A program made the translations under genes and the position numbers. The notes beneath the pieces were generated by a model. It was not told where the DNA came from. It did no database searches and was given only the letters and a program-made list of their open reading frames with translations. 64,000 bases of DNA from positions 434,001 through 498,000 of the forward strand of contig NZ_JAPPSQ010000001.1 of NCBI RefSeq assembly GCF_026652115.1, written 5' to 3'. Positions 1 to 9,854 of the stretch are shown here, piece after piece. Within the stretch, counting starts at the first letter, position 1. Every line of letters starts with the position of its first letter. The stretch comes from Algoriphagus sp. PAP.12 (GTDB taxonomy: Bacteria; Bacteroidota; Bacteroidia; Cytophagales; Cyclobacteriaceae).

Positions 1-269
1 TTAACAAATTTCCCTTGAGCTTCTTCGGTGTAGCAATCATTGACCATCACCAGAATAAAATCGGGAACGGCAATATCCAAGGCTCCTTTGATCTCTCCGG
101 AAGGAATTATTGTATTGGAAACCACTCCCAAGAGTTCTTTTTGGGAAGCAGTAACTTTTAATTTCTCATAAGCGGCAAGAATATCATCGCTACTAAAATC
201 ACAGGAAGGAATCAGGGCAAGTCCTCCTGAGATTAATGCGATATGCCGCAAGGCATGACGTCTGTTCAT
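1..269 (-). CDS. Gluconate 2-dehydrogenase subunit 3-like lipoprotein (3' end outside window)
   Basis: Only the first 89 codons are present; the gene runs off the left edge. The N-terminus has a twin-arginine motif (NRRHALRHIAL) followed by a hydrophobic stretch and a lipobox (ALIPSC), so it looks like a Tat-exported lipoprotein. The part after it (TASQKELLGVVSNTIIPSGE) resembles the start of the gluconate 2-dehydrogenase subunit 3 family, whose members usually partner a GMC-type flavin oxidoreductase. Such pairs oxidise sugars in the periplasm and pass electrons to cytochrome c. The partner would be expected beyond position 1. The start at 269 is the only one that keeps the Tat signal. Function is inferred from this partial sequence only. 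Confidence 0.7.
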   Translation of the reverse strand, partial: MNRRHALRHIALISGGLALIPSCDFSSDDILAAYEKLKVTASQKELLGVVSNTIIPSGEIKGALDIAVPDFILVMVNDCYTEEAQGKFV

Positions 270-367
270 AGGTAATTGGTAGGGGTTTATTAGCAAATTG
301 ACCGAGAAAGTAGGGATATTTTTCTTCAAAAACCCATTTTTCCCGGTCAATTCAAATAATCGGAATT

Positions 368-2428
368 TTATTTGGTCAAGACTCCCAATTCTGCCAAGGT
401 TGCTGGGTTTCCATCGGCAGTTTTTACAGCTTTGATTTTGATCCATTTAGCTGGAGTACTATCAAAACGAATCTTCTGCTCGATGGGACTATTCACTACA
501 TTGGAAAATTCTCCGCTTGCTACTTCTTTCCAGTTTTTTCCATCCGAACTTACTGAAAATGCATAGTTGGTAATATGTCCGCTTGGATATCTAGCCTGCA
601 TTGGGAAATAGCTAAATCCTTGAATCTCGATGGTTTCTCCCAGATCAACGATCAACTCATTGCTTTTCGTAGTCACATAGGAGTGGATATTTTCATCTAA
701 AGCTTTCTCACCGTTTTCAGCCTTCGTTTCCCATTTTGCTTTCGGGTAATCCAAGTCCACTCGCTTCGAATCACTAGCTTTTCCTGAAACAGGGTCATAA
801 GTGATGGTTTGTAATGTAATGGCTTCATCCACTTGAATTGGCGCAGTAAATTTCTGAGAAGAATTGCTTGGTGCAGATCCATCTGTAGTAAAGTAAATTT
901 CTAGCCCTTCGTCCGGAGATACCAATGTCAAAAGACCAGATTTGTCTCTTTTCACATCCGGGGCCAAAAGCAATTTTGGGGCATAGTAAACTCCCACTTC
1001 GGAAATCACCGGAATACCTTTTCCATCTTCGAAATTCACTCTGATTTTTTCAGCTGTCACATCTGGGAATCTCAAAATTCTCTTGTATCCAACAGTGGTA
1101 CCTTCAGCGATTTTTTCCCAGCTTCCATCCACTTCTTTTTCCAAAGTGAAAGCCTTCACTCGCTGACCTAATGGTGTATACTCCTGCAATAAAAGACGGT
1201 TGAAAGAAGTCTCTTTTCCGAAATCTAACTCCAAGCTAGCTTTTGCTCCGGCACCATCTTCCAAAGTCCAGTAGGTTTCATAGTCTCCGTCCTTAGCCAT
1301 TTCTGCCTCATAGCCAAAGCCACGATCAGCACTTGCAGAAGCTGAAGCCTGAAGTGCCAAATTAGTTGCAAAGTCTTCTTTGACCTTGGCAGCCATTTTC
1401 AAGATTGCTGCTTCATCATTCTCATGAATCAAACCTCTGGTATCCACTGGGAAGTTGATCAACAAGGAAGAGTTTTGTCCAATACTTTTATAAAAAATCT
1501 CCATCAAATCCGGAAGAGACTTCACCATATGGTCTTCGTATTTATGATAATACCATCCTGGGCGGATACTTACGTCCGCTTCACCAGGCACCCAATAGTT
1601 TCCATTCTCCTGACCCGGAGCCCACTTTTGAGAATATTCAGGCATCCCTGCATAAATAGAATCTCTTTCCAAATTGGACCAAGTAGTCTCATAGGCGAAC
1701 CCATGCTCATTTCCGATCCATCTTACATCGGGACCTCCATCTCCAAAAATCATGGCAGTGGGTTGAAGTTCTCTCACTAACTCGATGACAGATGGCCATT
1801 GATAATATGATTTCTTGTCTACTTTTCTGCTTTCATTGGCACCGCCGTACCAGCCGTCACCTCCATTGGCTCCATCAAACCAAACCTCACTGATTTCACC
1901 ATAGTTGGTCAAAAGTTCAGTTAGCTGGTTTTTCATATAGGTCCTGTATTCCGGTTTTCCGTAATCAGGATGGTTTCTATCCCAAGGAGAATAATAAATT
2001 CCCACTTTCAAACCATATTCTCGACAAGCGTCTACAAACTCTCTTACCAAATCACCCTTTCCATCTCTCCAAGGGCTATTTTTCACAGAATGCTCTGTGT
2101 ATTCAGAAGGCCATAAAACAAAGCCATCATGATGCTTGGCCGTAATGATCAATTGCTTCATACCAGCCTCTTTGGCAATTCTTGCCCATTGTCTGGCATC
2201 CAGTTCAGTCGGATTAAATTGCTCCGGTTTTTCATCTCCAAAACCCCATTCTCTATCAGAGAAGGTATTCATATTGAAGTGAACAAAACCATAAAATTCC
2301 AAATCCTGCCAAGCGATCTGACGCTCATGAGGAATAGGTAAAATGGGTTCTGGTGCAGGAGCCTTTTCCTGGCAATAACTTAATCCTAAAGCCAATAGAG
2401 GCCAAGCATATCTTTTCATGTATTTCAA
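368..2428 (-). CDS. Alpha-L-fucosidase, GH29, lipoprotein with F5/8C domains
   Basis: 686 aa exo-glycosidase predicted to release L-fucose from glycans outside the inner membrane. Residues 1-19 form a lipoprotein-type signal ending at Cys19; the lipobox (LSYC) is atypical because of Tyr at -1. The GH29 catalytic barrel spans about 30-350 and carries the KHHDGF motif (98-103) and the likely nucleophile Asp185 in EVWFDGANG. It is followed by a discoidin-like (F5/8 type C) domain at about 355-485, a chitobiase C-terminal-like segment at about 500-560 (TTDGSAPS), and a second discoidin-like domain to the end, probably for carbohydrate binding. It lies in a minus-strand run with a c-type cytochrome dehydrogenase-like protein and an FG-GAP protein. 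The family assignment is strong; the exact linkage is unknown. Confidence 0.93.
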   Translation of the reverse strand: MKYMKRYAWPLLALGLSYCQEKAPAPEPILPIPHERQIAWQDLEFYGFVHFNMNTFSDREWGFGDEKPEQFNPTELDARQWARIAKEAGMKQLIITAKHHDGFVLWPSEYTEHSVKNSPWRDGKGDLVREFVDACREYGLKVGIYYSPWDRNHPDYGKPEYRTYMKNQLTELLTNYGEISEVWFDGANGGDGWYGGANESRKVDKKSYYQWPSVIELVRELQPTAMIFGDGGPDVRWIGNEHGFAYETTWSNLERDSIYAGMPEYSQKWAPGQENGNYWVPGEADVSIRPGWYYHKYEDHMVKSLPDLMEIFYKSIGQNSSLLINFPVDTRGLIHENDEAAILKMAAKVKEDFATNLALQASASASADRGFGYEAEMAKDGDYETYWTLEDGAGAKASLELDFGKETSFNRLLLQEYTPLGQRVKAFTLEKEVDGSWEKIAEGTTVGYKRILRFPDVTAEKIRVNFEDGKGIPVISEVGVYYAPKLLLAPDVKRDKSGLLTLVSPDEGLEIYFTTDGSAPSNSSQKFTAPIQVDEAITLQTITYDPVSGKASDSKRVDLDYPKAKWETKAENGEKALDENIHSYVTTKSNELIVDLGETIEIQGFSYFPMQARYPSGHITNYAFSVSSDGKNWKEVASGEFSNVVNSPIEQKIRFDSTPAKWIKIKAVKTADGNPATLAELGVLTK

Positions 2429-2585
2429 ATTTTAGGGCGTTTTACCTAAATTAAAGTAAAATTTAAAGCAAGTGATGGATAGATTTTTAAAATTATTTAA
2501 AAATGGAAAAAACTTCCCCACCATTCAGAGAATAAAAAATTATCCAGATCCCCAATTATGAAATTAATTTCAAGCTGATCGATAT

Positions 2586-3770
2586 CTATTTTTTCTGCTG
2601 CTCGAAAACAAAAACCCCCTTTTTGTTGGCAATCACTACATCCTGCAATCCATCTCCATTGATGTCTTCAGCCACCACATTCAAACCTACCCCAGAATCA
2701 TCATCAATCTGATGAGCCTTCCAGATTGGGGATTTTCCAGGAACGAATTCAAACCAATACAAATAGGCTGGTTCCAAAGCGCCAGTCCCATCACGCATGT
2801 GGGCGTAAAAACGCTTCCCTGTCACAAAATCCTTTTGCCCATCTCCATTCATATCCTCAAAAGCCACAGCATGAGTTTCTGACATTTCTTCGGTCAGCAA
2901 ATGCGGAATGAACTCTTGATTGGAACCATCCCCCTTATTTTCATACCACCAGATCCCTCGTTCATGGGCCGAAGCACCAAAAACGTCCATGGCTCCATCC
3001 TGATTGAAATCAAAAGCATATAAATGAGATTGAGGCTCACCTAAATTGGAGGCATGCCAAGTCCAATCGGGCTGAGTCGGATCCCCCGGATTTTCCCACC
3101 ATCCCTCACGGATGATCACATCAAGATTTCCATCTCCATTCATATCAGAGTATCCCAATCCATGGGAAAAATTCTCAGAACCCGGAGTACCCTGAAGACT
3201 GATCGTATATTTTTTCCAGGCAACTCCACTCTGATTGGTCGGTGCTTTCAGCCAGATCATTTGTTTATTGGCCACATCACCACAAAGAATATCCTTGCGT
3301 CCATCACCATCTATGTCCACAAAATTCGGAGATTCATTCCCCACGGTTTCATGGATCATATGAACTTTCCAGTGCTCCTCTTTTCCTTTTGGGTTTTCAT
3401 GCCAGTACACGGCTTTTCCGGGAAAATCCACCCGAATCAAGTCCACCCAACCGTCTTGATTTACATCCAGATCAAAGTTTAGCATGGAATTACTCCATTC
3501 CTTCTCCGGGACAAAAAGTTTAGGCTCATAGATTTCATGCATTTTCCAATTGGGCGCCTCAAACCAATATGGACCAGCCATCACATCGATTTTCCCATCC
3601 CGATTCACATCACCGATAGCAACCCCCTCCGATACAAAATCCGAAAAAAGAACCGTCTTTTTGAAAGGAATATCTTCGCTTTGGTCGCGATCAGCCATCA
3701 ATTGAGCTTCGCAAGATAAAGAGGAAAATATAGCTGCTAAGGTGAAATATAAGTAAGGTGAGTTTTTCAT
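2586..3770 (-). CDS. Secreted FG-GAP/VCBS repeat protein
   Basis: 394 aa exported protein made almost entirely of seven FG-GAP-like repeats, each with a calcium-binding core such as DVNRDGKIDV, DIDGDGRKDI or DMNGDGNLDV, consistent with a seven-bladed beta-propeller. I chose the start at 3770 because it exposes a signal peptide (KNSPYLYFTLAAIFSSLSC). The same frame opens at an ATG at 3824 that overlaps the upstream stop as ATGA, but it would put 18 polar residues before the signal. The Cys at the end of the hydrophobic stretch may be a lipid attachment site. It is downstream of the cytochrome-containing lipoprotein gene, likely in the same transcript. Enzymatic activity is unknown; a binding role or a lyase-like propeller role are both possible. 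Confidence 0.85.
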   Translation of the reverse strand: MKNSPYLYFTLAAIFSSLSCEAQLMADRDQSEDIPFKKTVLFSDFVSEGVAIGDVNRDGKIDVMAGPYWFEAPNWKMHEIYEPKLFVPEKEWSNSMLNFDLDVNQDGWVDLIRVDFPGKAVYWHENPKGKEEHWKVHMIHETVGNESPNFVDIDGDGRKDILCGDVANKQMIWLKAPTNQSGVAWKKYTISLQGTPGSENFSHGLGYSDMNGDGNLDVIIREGWWENPGDPTQPDWTWHASNLGEPQSHLYAFDFNQDGAMDVFGASAHERGIWWYENKGDGSNQEFIPHLLTEEMSETHAVAFEDMNGDGQKDFVTGKRFYAHMRDGTGALEPAYLYWFEFVPGKSPIWKAHQIDDDSGVGLNVVAEDINGDGLQDVVIANKKGVFVFEQQKK

Positions 3771-3820
3771 AATCTTGATTTTAGAATTGTACCAAGCACT
3801 GTGTGGTTGGACTTGATTTA

Positions 3821-6800
3821 TCACTTTTGAGTCAGGAGATAGGCAATCAAATCATCGAAATCCTCTTCGGAAATGCTCTGTCCAAAATTATCTGGCATCA
3901 GGGTGTATTGGGAAACTTTCTTTTCCTGAATCTGATCCTTGGCAATCGTGAATTCCTGCCCACTCGCATCTGCATAAACCTCCAGCTCACCTTCATCTCT
4001 TCGGAATAATCCACTTTGCACTTTTCCATCTTTAAGAGTGACAGTATAAGTTTTGAAAGCTTGAGAAATATTGCGATTTGGATCCAAAATCTTCTCGGTC
4101 AAGGCTCTTCTACCCCAATTGCCAATCCCATCCAACTGAGGACCAATGATACCTCCATCTCCTTCGATCTGATGGCAAATCGTACAGGTATTGATAAACA
4201 TGGCCTTTCCATTTTCCAGATCTGGCTTAGGAACAAATCTCGACAATCTTGCATCAATTAATTGCTGTCTTTCTTCCAAAACGGACTCCATTCCGCCAGT
4301 CAAAGCCTCATATTCCTTGCTTTGGGCAGGACTCATTTTCGCCAACAATTGCTCATTGACTCCCCGATCCAACAAGATCCTTGGAGAGATCTCTCCGTCT
4401 TTAGCCAATTTCAATAATTGATTTCTTCCTTGATTGGAATTCACCAAAACCGAGGCAATCGCCACCTGTAGACCTGAAGGAGCAGTCGGCAATGCTTTTT
4501 GAAGCATTGCCTGAGTTCCGGAATAGCTGGAGTTTCCAATATTTCGAGCTATTTCCTGCCTTAATCCCAAATCTGCTTCCGAATCCAAAAGAATGGATTC
4601 AATTTGCTCCTTGTTTCCATTGGGATTGATATCCAATAATGCCTTTGCCGCCATGGCACGTGGACGATTTTTGGCCCAATCGGCACCCAAAAGATCTCTT
4701 AATCCTGATTCATAGACACTCAGTTTATTTTCACTTGCCAATTGAGCGGCAAAAATCTGCTGTCTGGCAACTTCTTCGAAAAACTCATATTCCTCGTCCG
4801 CATGAGCTGAAGGCTTGTCAGCCACTGGAGTTGGTTTTTGATCTAAATTTTCCAAGAATCCTCCTGCAAAGCTCAATGCCCAATTTTTCATAACTGGAGA
4901 ATTTGGATTGCCTCCACGTTGACCGACTCCCGTTTGGATGCTCTGGTACAAAGCATATTGTCCTGCTGGATCTCCATCAAATTTCTCCTGGATAAAGGAA
5001 ATCACCTGACCCAATTGACTTTCTGGTGCAAATCTTCCCACATGCCCCATATACACCAACATGCGATCATGAGAGACTTCTAGCTCCTTCAGGTTGGAAA
5101 AGATGAATTCTGAAGCTTTTTGAGATGGTACATCGGTCATTGCATCCATCAGCACCAGCTTTTCGGAATCTTGCCAATCTCTTCCAATTGCACTTTGAAG
5201 AATTTCCGGATTTTTCAGATGATCTCTCAAGCCTATCAGCAAAGTATATTTCAAATGGCTGTCCGAGTCAGGAGTTTTCTGAATTTCGGAAACCAAAAAG
5301 TTAACATTTAGCACACTGGCATGCTTCACCATAACATCTGCAGCAGCTCTTTGGGTATGAGGGTCTGGATATTGAATCCCATTTATCGCCAAGTTTGCCT
5401 TTTCTGCATCCAATTCAGGATACTCTGCCAAAACCCGATAGGTATGAACTCGAACTTCTTGACTCTCGCTTTCGGCGGCATGACGGAGTTCAGCAAATGT
5501 TAAAGCATCCATTCTTTTTAAAGCCCAGAGTGCATGAACTTTTTGCTTGGGAGCAGCTTTAGGATCAGCCAAAATCGCCTTTAGCTGTGCAATTGCCTTT
5601 TCTCCTTCAAAATCCACCAAACGATCCGTTGCCAACATCCGATGATGAAAAACCTCGCTTCCCAATCCTTCTATCAATTGATCGATCGTAGCTTGGGACC
5701 AATCAACTTTATCACTCGCATCACCCTGATAGGTGATTCTCCAAATTCTCCCGCTTTTTCGATCTCTCCCCGGATGATCCAAAGGCACTTCATAGTGGCC
5801 GATGATTCGGTTATAAAAATCTGCGATATACAAAGCTCCATCTGGGCCAATTTTGATATCCACAGGACGAAACCAAGGGTCTTCACTGACCAAAAAGTCC
5901 TTTTCACGAATCGCTTGAGGAGTAGAACCGACATATTCCACCGAATTTCTACTTACCCGGCAAGCCACCACATCTCCTGAGTAAAAGCTGTTTCGATACT
6001 CTTCGGGAAAATCTAATCCATTGTAGTATTCCAGTCCCGAAAGTGCCGTCGAGCCAATCTGATAATCCATCATTTGAGGTCCAAAACCCAATCCCGGAGC
6101 TTTCTTTCCGAAGTGGGGATAATCACCTTGGTTGATAATCTGATAAATCGGCATGGAATGGCAATCCGCCGAATAGATATAGCCCAAATCATCCACCGCG
6201 TATCCAAATGGATTCACCCGACCATATGTTGTCTGCTCAACACGGCTCCCATCAATCTTAAACCGAAAGGTATTCCCGGAAGTCATGTGGATGCTATCTC
6301 CATCTGCTCCGGCGATATGCGAAGTATTTCGAAAGCCATGGGATGCATGAATCCAGCCATCCAGACCGCGCATGAAATTGTTGATCATCCCATGTGTATC
6401 CTCATGTCCGAAAGGTCCCAACAAGACCTTCTTCTCATCATATCGATCATCTCCATCCTTGTCCTCGAAAAAATAAATATTCGGAATACTGTAAGCGATT
6501 GCACCTCCTTTCACAGGCATGATACCGATAGGAATATTCAGATCACTAGCAAAATCAGTGAATTTGTCCGCCTTACCATCTCCATCAGTATCTTCCAAAA
6601 TGGTGATTTTGTCTGTTCCTGAACCAGTTGATGCTTCATAGGGATATTCGATGGAGTGGGTCACCCAAAGCCTGCCCTTATCATCAAATTCCATATTGAT
6701 GGGTTTGGTAATATCTGGCTCAGAGGCATACAGATTGATTTCAAATCCCGGTGGCAAATGAAAGCCGGCCATCTCTTCTTCGGGAGTCTGATAATCGGTC

Positions 6801-6931
6801 ACTCGAATATGATCTTTGAAAAGTTCTGGATCGACGAAAGAATCGGGATCATACTCCTCCTCACTTTGCTGAGGTGCCTGACATGAAAAAATCAAAAAAA
6901 GCATCAGCAATAATGGCAAGCCATTTTTCAT
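3821..6931 (-). CDS. Membrane-bound dehydrogenase-like lipoprotein: beta-propeller, HEAT repeats, cytochrome c
   Basis: 1036 aa lipoprotein (lipid Cys at 17, in FSCQAP). The order is: a PVC-type dehydrogenase-like/NHL or glucose-sorbosone-type beta-propeller at about 50-410 (GRLWVTHSIEYP, DGALYIADFYNRIIGHYE), a long alpha-helical HEAT-like region at about 420-880, and a C-terminal heme domain with CTICH about 120 residues from the end and a probable Met ligand in YTLMPDNFG. This is the architecture of the heme-binding family common in Planctomycetes, Verrucomicrobia and Bacteroidota. It is thought to act in periplasmic or surface oxidation coupled to electron transfer, but substrates are largely unknown. 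It is the promoter-proximal gene of this minus-strand group and is divergent from a TonB receptor. Confidence 0.88.
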   Translation of the reverse strand: MKNGLPLLLMLFLIFSCQAPQQSEEEYDPDSFVDPELFKDHIRVTDYQTPEEEMAGFHLPPGFEINLYASEPDITKPINMEFDDKGRLWVTHSIEYPYEASTGSGTDKITILEDTDGDGKADKFTDFASDLNIPIGIMPVKGGAIAYSIPNIYFFEDKDGDDRYDEKKVLLGPFGHEDTHGMINNFMRGLDGWIHASHGFRNTSHIAGADGDSIHMTSGNTFRFKIDGSRVEQTTYGRVNPFGYAVDDLGYIYSADCHSMPIYQIINQGDYPHFGKKAPGLGFGPQMMDYQIGSTALSGLEYYNGLDFPEEYRNSFYSGDVVACRVSRNSVEYVGSTPQAIREKDFLVSEDPWFRPVDIKIGPDGALYIADFYNRIIGHYEVPLDHPGRDRKSGRIWRITYQGDASDKVDWSQATIDQLIEGLGSEVFHHRMLATDRLVDFEGEKAIAQLKAILADPKAAPKQKVHALWALKRMDALTFAELRHAAESESQEVRVHTYRVLAEYPELDAEKANLAINGIQYPDPHTQRAAADVMVKHASVLNVNFLVSEIQKTPDSDSHLKYTLLIGLRDHLKNPEILQSAIGRDWQDSEKLVLMDAMTDVPSQKASEFIFSNLKELEVSHDRMLVYMGHVGRFAPESQLGQVISFIQEKFDGDPAGQYALYQSIQTGVGQRGGNPNSPVMKNWALSFAGGFLENLDQKPTPVADKPSAHADEEYEFFEEVARQQIFAAQLASENKLSVYESGLRDLLGADWAKNRPRAMAAKALLDINPNGNKEQIESILLDSEADLGLRQEIARNIGNSSYSGTQAMLQKALPTAPSGLQVAIASVLVNSNQGRNQLLKLAKDGEISPRILLDRGVNEQLLAKMSPAQSKEYEALTGGMESVLEERQQLIDARLSRFVPKPDLENGKAMFINTCTICHQIEGDGGIIGPQLDGIGNWGRRALTEKILDPNRNISQAFKTYTVTLKDGKVQSGLFRRDEGELEVYADASGQEFTIAKDQIQEKKVSQYTLMPDNFGQSISEEDFDDLIAYLLTQK

Positions 6932-7141
6932 AGATTGTTGGGTTAGGTTGGGTTGGTAAAACGGGCTTTTTCAAGCCAAATTCCTTAGAAATTATTCCTT
7001 TAAATGCTGAAATCCAAGACCTTCCTGTTCAAGGGCAGGATTAAATTGATCAAAAACCCAAAATGCAAAAGATCAAACCCAAAACTAACCTTTCCCAAAC
7101 TTTTCCTCCCTACTCTCCTCCAATCCTAGTATTTTTCCAAA

Positions 7142-9376
7142 ATGAAAAACACCCTGACCCTTTTATTCTTTTTAATAACAATAGCGACCCAAGCCCAAAT
7201 CCAATTAACCATCACAGATCAGGTGACAGGAAAGGCTTTGGAGAATGTCAGGGTTCGTCCCGAAAACCAGAAATTCCTGACCACTAATTCAAGCGGAATA
7301 ATCGCCATTCCGGGAGATGGAATCCGCATTTCATTTGCAAAAGAAGGCTATGAATACTTGGAAAAATGGTTCGAGGCTGGTGAATATAATGTAGAACTAA
7401 CTCCGGAAGTCATGAACCTCTCAGCCGTTACTGTTTCGGCTTTTGAATCAGAAAGACCTCTTTTGGAGCAATCCGCCGCTATTGTCAAAGTAAACGAACG
7501 TGATTTCACCAGATACAATGAGATTTCTCCGGTCAATGCATTCAATCAAAAAGCTGGGGTCCGAATTGAGGAGAGGGCTCCTGCCAGCTATAGAATTTCT
7601 ATTCGTGGAAGTTCATTGAGAGCTCCTTTTGGGGTGAGAAATGTGAAAGTTTATTGGAACGATGTTCCCTTCACCGCTCCTGATGGGACCACAGCTTTAA
7701 ATCTCCTAGACCTTTCCAATATCAAAAGCTCGGAAGTGGTAAAAGGCCCATCCGGAAGCATTTATGGGGCAGGAAATGGAGGGGCAATTTCCCTATTCAG
7801 CCAACCTAGTTTGAATTCCAATAGCATTTCAACAGATCTTTTGACCGGAAGCTATGGCCTGATGAAATATAGATTAGGCTTAACTCAAGCCATCGGAAAT
7901 GGAGGAATCGAGGCTTCGTTCGTCAGCCAAAAGTCAGATGGCTATCGGGAACAATCTGCTGTGGATAGGAAGGTTTTCCAAATGGGTGGTTATTTCCCAA
8001 TTTCAGAAAAGCAGGAAATCAGAACTCAAATGCTGATTTCGGACTTGAATTACCAAATCCCTGGAGGACTCAACGCCGACCAATTGGCTGAAGATCCTAC
8101 TCAAGCTAGACCTGGATCAGTCGACCAAAACAGTTCAGTATCACAAAAAGCCTTATTGCTTTCATTGGGGCATGTTTATCGTTTTTCTGAAAAAACCCAA
8201 AACAGCACCACACTTTATCTAAACACAAATGATTTCGAAAATCCATTCATTTTGGATTACAAAAAGGAGCTCGGGTTTGGCTATGGAGCAAGAACCAAAT
8301 TTACCCACGAAAGTCAATTAGGAGGGAAAGCACTACGATTGATTGCTGGTGCAGAATACCAAAACAGCTGGACTGATGCCCAGAATTTTGGCAACCGTTC
8401 AGGTGTGGCGGATACGGTTCGATTTGCAGATAAACTTCGGGCCTATCAAGGCTTTCTCTTCCAACAAGCTGAGTTGAATTTTACTAAAAATTTACTATTC
8501 ACAGTTGGTTTGAGTGAGAATTTCTCTGGCTATGAAATAGACCGCCAAATCGATGCCTCAGGAGGGCCAACCGGAGTGAACAGCCGCACATTTGATCCAG
8601 TAATCGTACCGAGAGTTGCTTTGAATTATGGTCTGTCAGCCTTCAGTTCAGTTTATGGATCTGTGAGCGGTGGATTTTCTCCTCCAACTATCGATGAGGT
8701 CAGAACCAATGAAGGAAGTGTCAATCTGGATTTGGAAGCTGAGAAAGGAACCAATTTCGAGGTCGGTTATAGATTGGGAAAGGAAAAATTCAATGTGGAA
8801 TTGATTGCTTATTATCTCAAGCTGAAAGAGACAATCACTACTTATACCAATGAAAATGGAGTGGTGCTATTCCGAAATGCGGGAGCTACGGATCAAAAAG
8901 GAATCGAAATATCCCTGGACTATGCGGTATTGAGAAATGGAGATGGCTTTTTGAAGGATTTCTTGATAGGTACAGCCTTTACAGGGCAGTTTTTCGAGTT
9001 TAAAAACTATCAAAAGGGAGACAATGACTTCTCCGGAAATGAACTGACAGGAGTGCCGAAAACTAATTTAGTGACTAGGTTAGATTTGAGAACTCAACCA
9101 GGAATCTATCTCAACCTGACCCATCAATACACTGGAGAAATCCCACTCAACGATGCTAATTCGGTTTATTCTGATCCTTTCAATTTGGTCAATGCCCGAT
9201 TGGGATATATTCGCTCTTTCCAAAACTGGGATTTGGAAATCTTTGGGGGTGTAGACAATCTTTTGGATGAATTGTATTCCTTGGGCAATGATCTGAATCC
9301 ATTCGGAGGAAGATATTATCAACCAGCCCCTGCAAGAAATTATTATGGAGGAATAAAGGTCGTTTTTAATTACTAA
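7142..9376 (+). CDS. TonB-dependent outer-membrane receptor
   Basis: 744 aa outer-membrane active transporter. It has a signal peptide (residues 1-19, ending TQAQ), a carboxypeptidase-regulatory-like domain at about 20-95 (ITDQVTGKALENVRVRPEN), a plug domain at about 105-215 (SIRGSSLRAPFGVRNVKVYW, VVKGPSGSIYGAGNGGAIS), and a beta-barrel ending in aromatic residues (GGIKVVFNY). The length fits a siderophore/cobalamin-type receptor rather than the about 1000-residue SusC type, and no SusD partner follows. The ligand cannot be read from the sequence. Its 3' end overlaps the convergent Rieske gene by 11 bp. The divergent gap at 6932-7141 presumably holds its promoter. Confidence 0.93.
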   Translation: MKNTLTLLFFLITIATQAQIQLTITDQVTGKALENVRVRPENQKFLTTNSSGIIAIPGDGIRISFAKEGYEYLEKWFEAGEYNVELTPEVMNLSAVTVSAFESERPLLEQSAAIVKVNERDFTRYNEISPVNAFNQKAGVRIEERAPASYRISIRGSSLRAPFGVRNVKVYWNDVPFTAPDGTTALNLLDLSNIKSSEVVKGPSGSIYGAGNGGAISLFSQPSLNSNSISTDLLTGSYGLMKYRLGLTQAIGNGGIEASFVSQKSDGYREQSAVDRKVFQMGGYFPISEKQEIRTQMLISDLNYQIPGGLNADQLAEDPTQARPGSVDQNSSVSQKALLLSLGHVYRFSEKTQNSTTLYLNTNDFENPFILDYKKELGFGYGARTKFTHESQLGGKALRLIAGAEYQNSWTDAQNFGNRSGVADTVRFADKLRAYQGFLFQQAELNFTKNLLFTVGLSENFSGYEIDRQIDASGGPTGVNSRTFDPVIVPRVALNYGLSAFSSVYGSVSGGFSPPTIDEVRTNEGSVNLDLEAEKGTNFEVGYRLGKEKFNVELIAYYLKLKETITTYTNENGVVLFRNAGATDQKGIEISLDYAVLRNGDGFLKDFLIGTAFTGQFFEFKNYQKGDNDFSGNELTGVPKTNLVTRLDLRTQPGIYLNLTHQYTGEIPLNDANSVYSDPFNLVNARLGYIRSFQNWDLEIFGGVDNLLDELYSLGNDLNPFGGRYYQPAPARNYYGGIKVVFNY

Positions 9377-9704
9377 TCTCGGGAATTGAGATTTTCAGTC
9401 CCTCTTCCACGATTTCGACAGGATAAATTTCCAATTCTCTACACATCCCTGCAATTACGGCTCCGGTTTTCAAATCAAATCTATACGAATGAAGTGGACA
9501 AATGACTTCCTTTTCCTCTGAAATAACTCCGGGAATCAAAGAAGTCATTCGATGTGGACAGGTACTTTCAAAAGCAAAATACTCGTCCCCAATTCGGCAT
9601 ACTCCTACTTTCAAACCATCCAGATCAACCTGTCTGATTTCCTTTTCAGGAAACATCTCATGAAGCTTGATTTGGGGAAAAGGAAGAATAAAATTTTTCA
9701 TCAT
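9366..9704 (-). CDS. Rieske [2Fe-2S] ferredoxin-like protein
   Basis: 112 aa soluble protein consisting of a single Rieske domain. The two cluster ligand boxes are CPH (about residues 49-51) and CPLHSYRFDL (about 69-78), giving the C-x-H ... C-x2-H pattern that binds a [2Fe-2S] cluster. No signal peptide or membrane segment is visible, so it is probably a cytoplasmic electron carrier of the type associated with ring-hydroxylating or nitrite-reductase small subunits. No oxygenase partner is adjacent, so the partner is unknown. Translation may begin at either of two consecutive Met codons (9704 or 9701). It overlaps the end of the convergent TonB receptor gene. Confidence 0.9.
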   Translation of the reverse strand: MMKNFILPFPQIKLHEMFPEKEIRQVDLDGLKVGVCRIGDEYFAFESTCPHRMTSLIPGVISEEKEVICPLHSYRFDLKTGAVIAGMCRELEIYPVEIVEEGLKISIPEISN

Positions 9705-9854
9705 GCTATTTTACCTAAGAAAAGACACCATCGACACATAAAGTGTTGGTTTTTCGGTATTTGTTTTGGAATTTACTGGAAAGACATCAATCAAAACTCA
9801 ATCTAGGCTTCAGAGAATTTTTCATTGTTTGGGGCCACAAATTAAAATAAGCCC

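Noticed and set aside
3054..3719. Long open frames on the plus strand opposite the FG-GAP gene
   Set aside because: They mirror the repeated codons of the FG-GAP gene and have no recognisable protein pattern.
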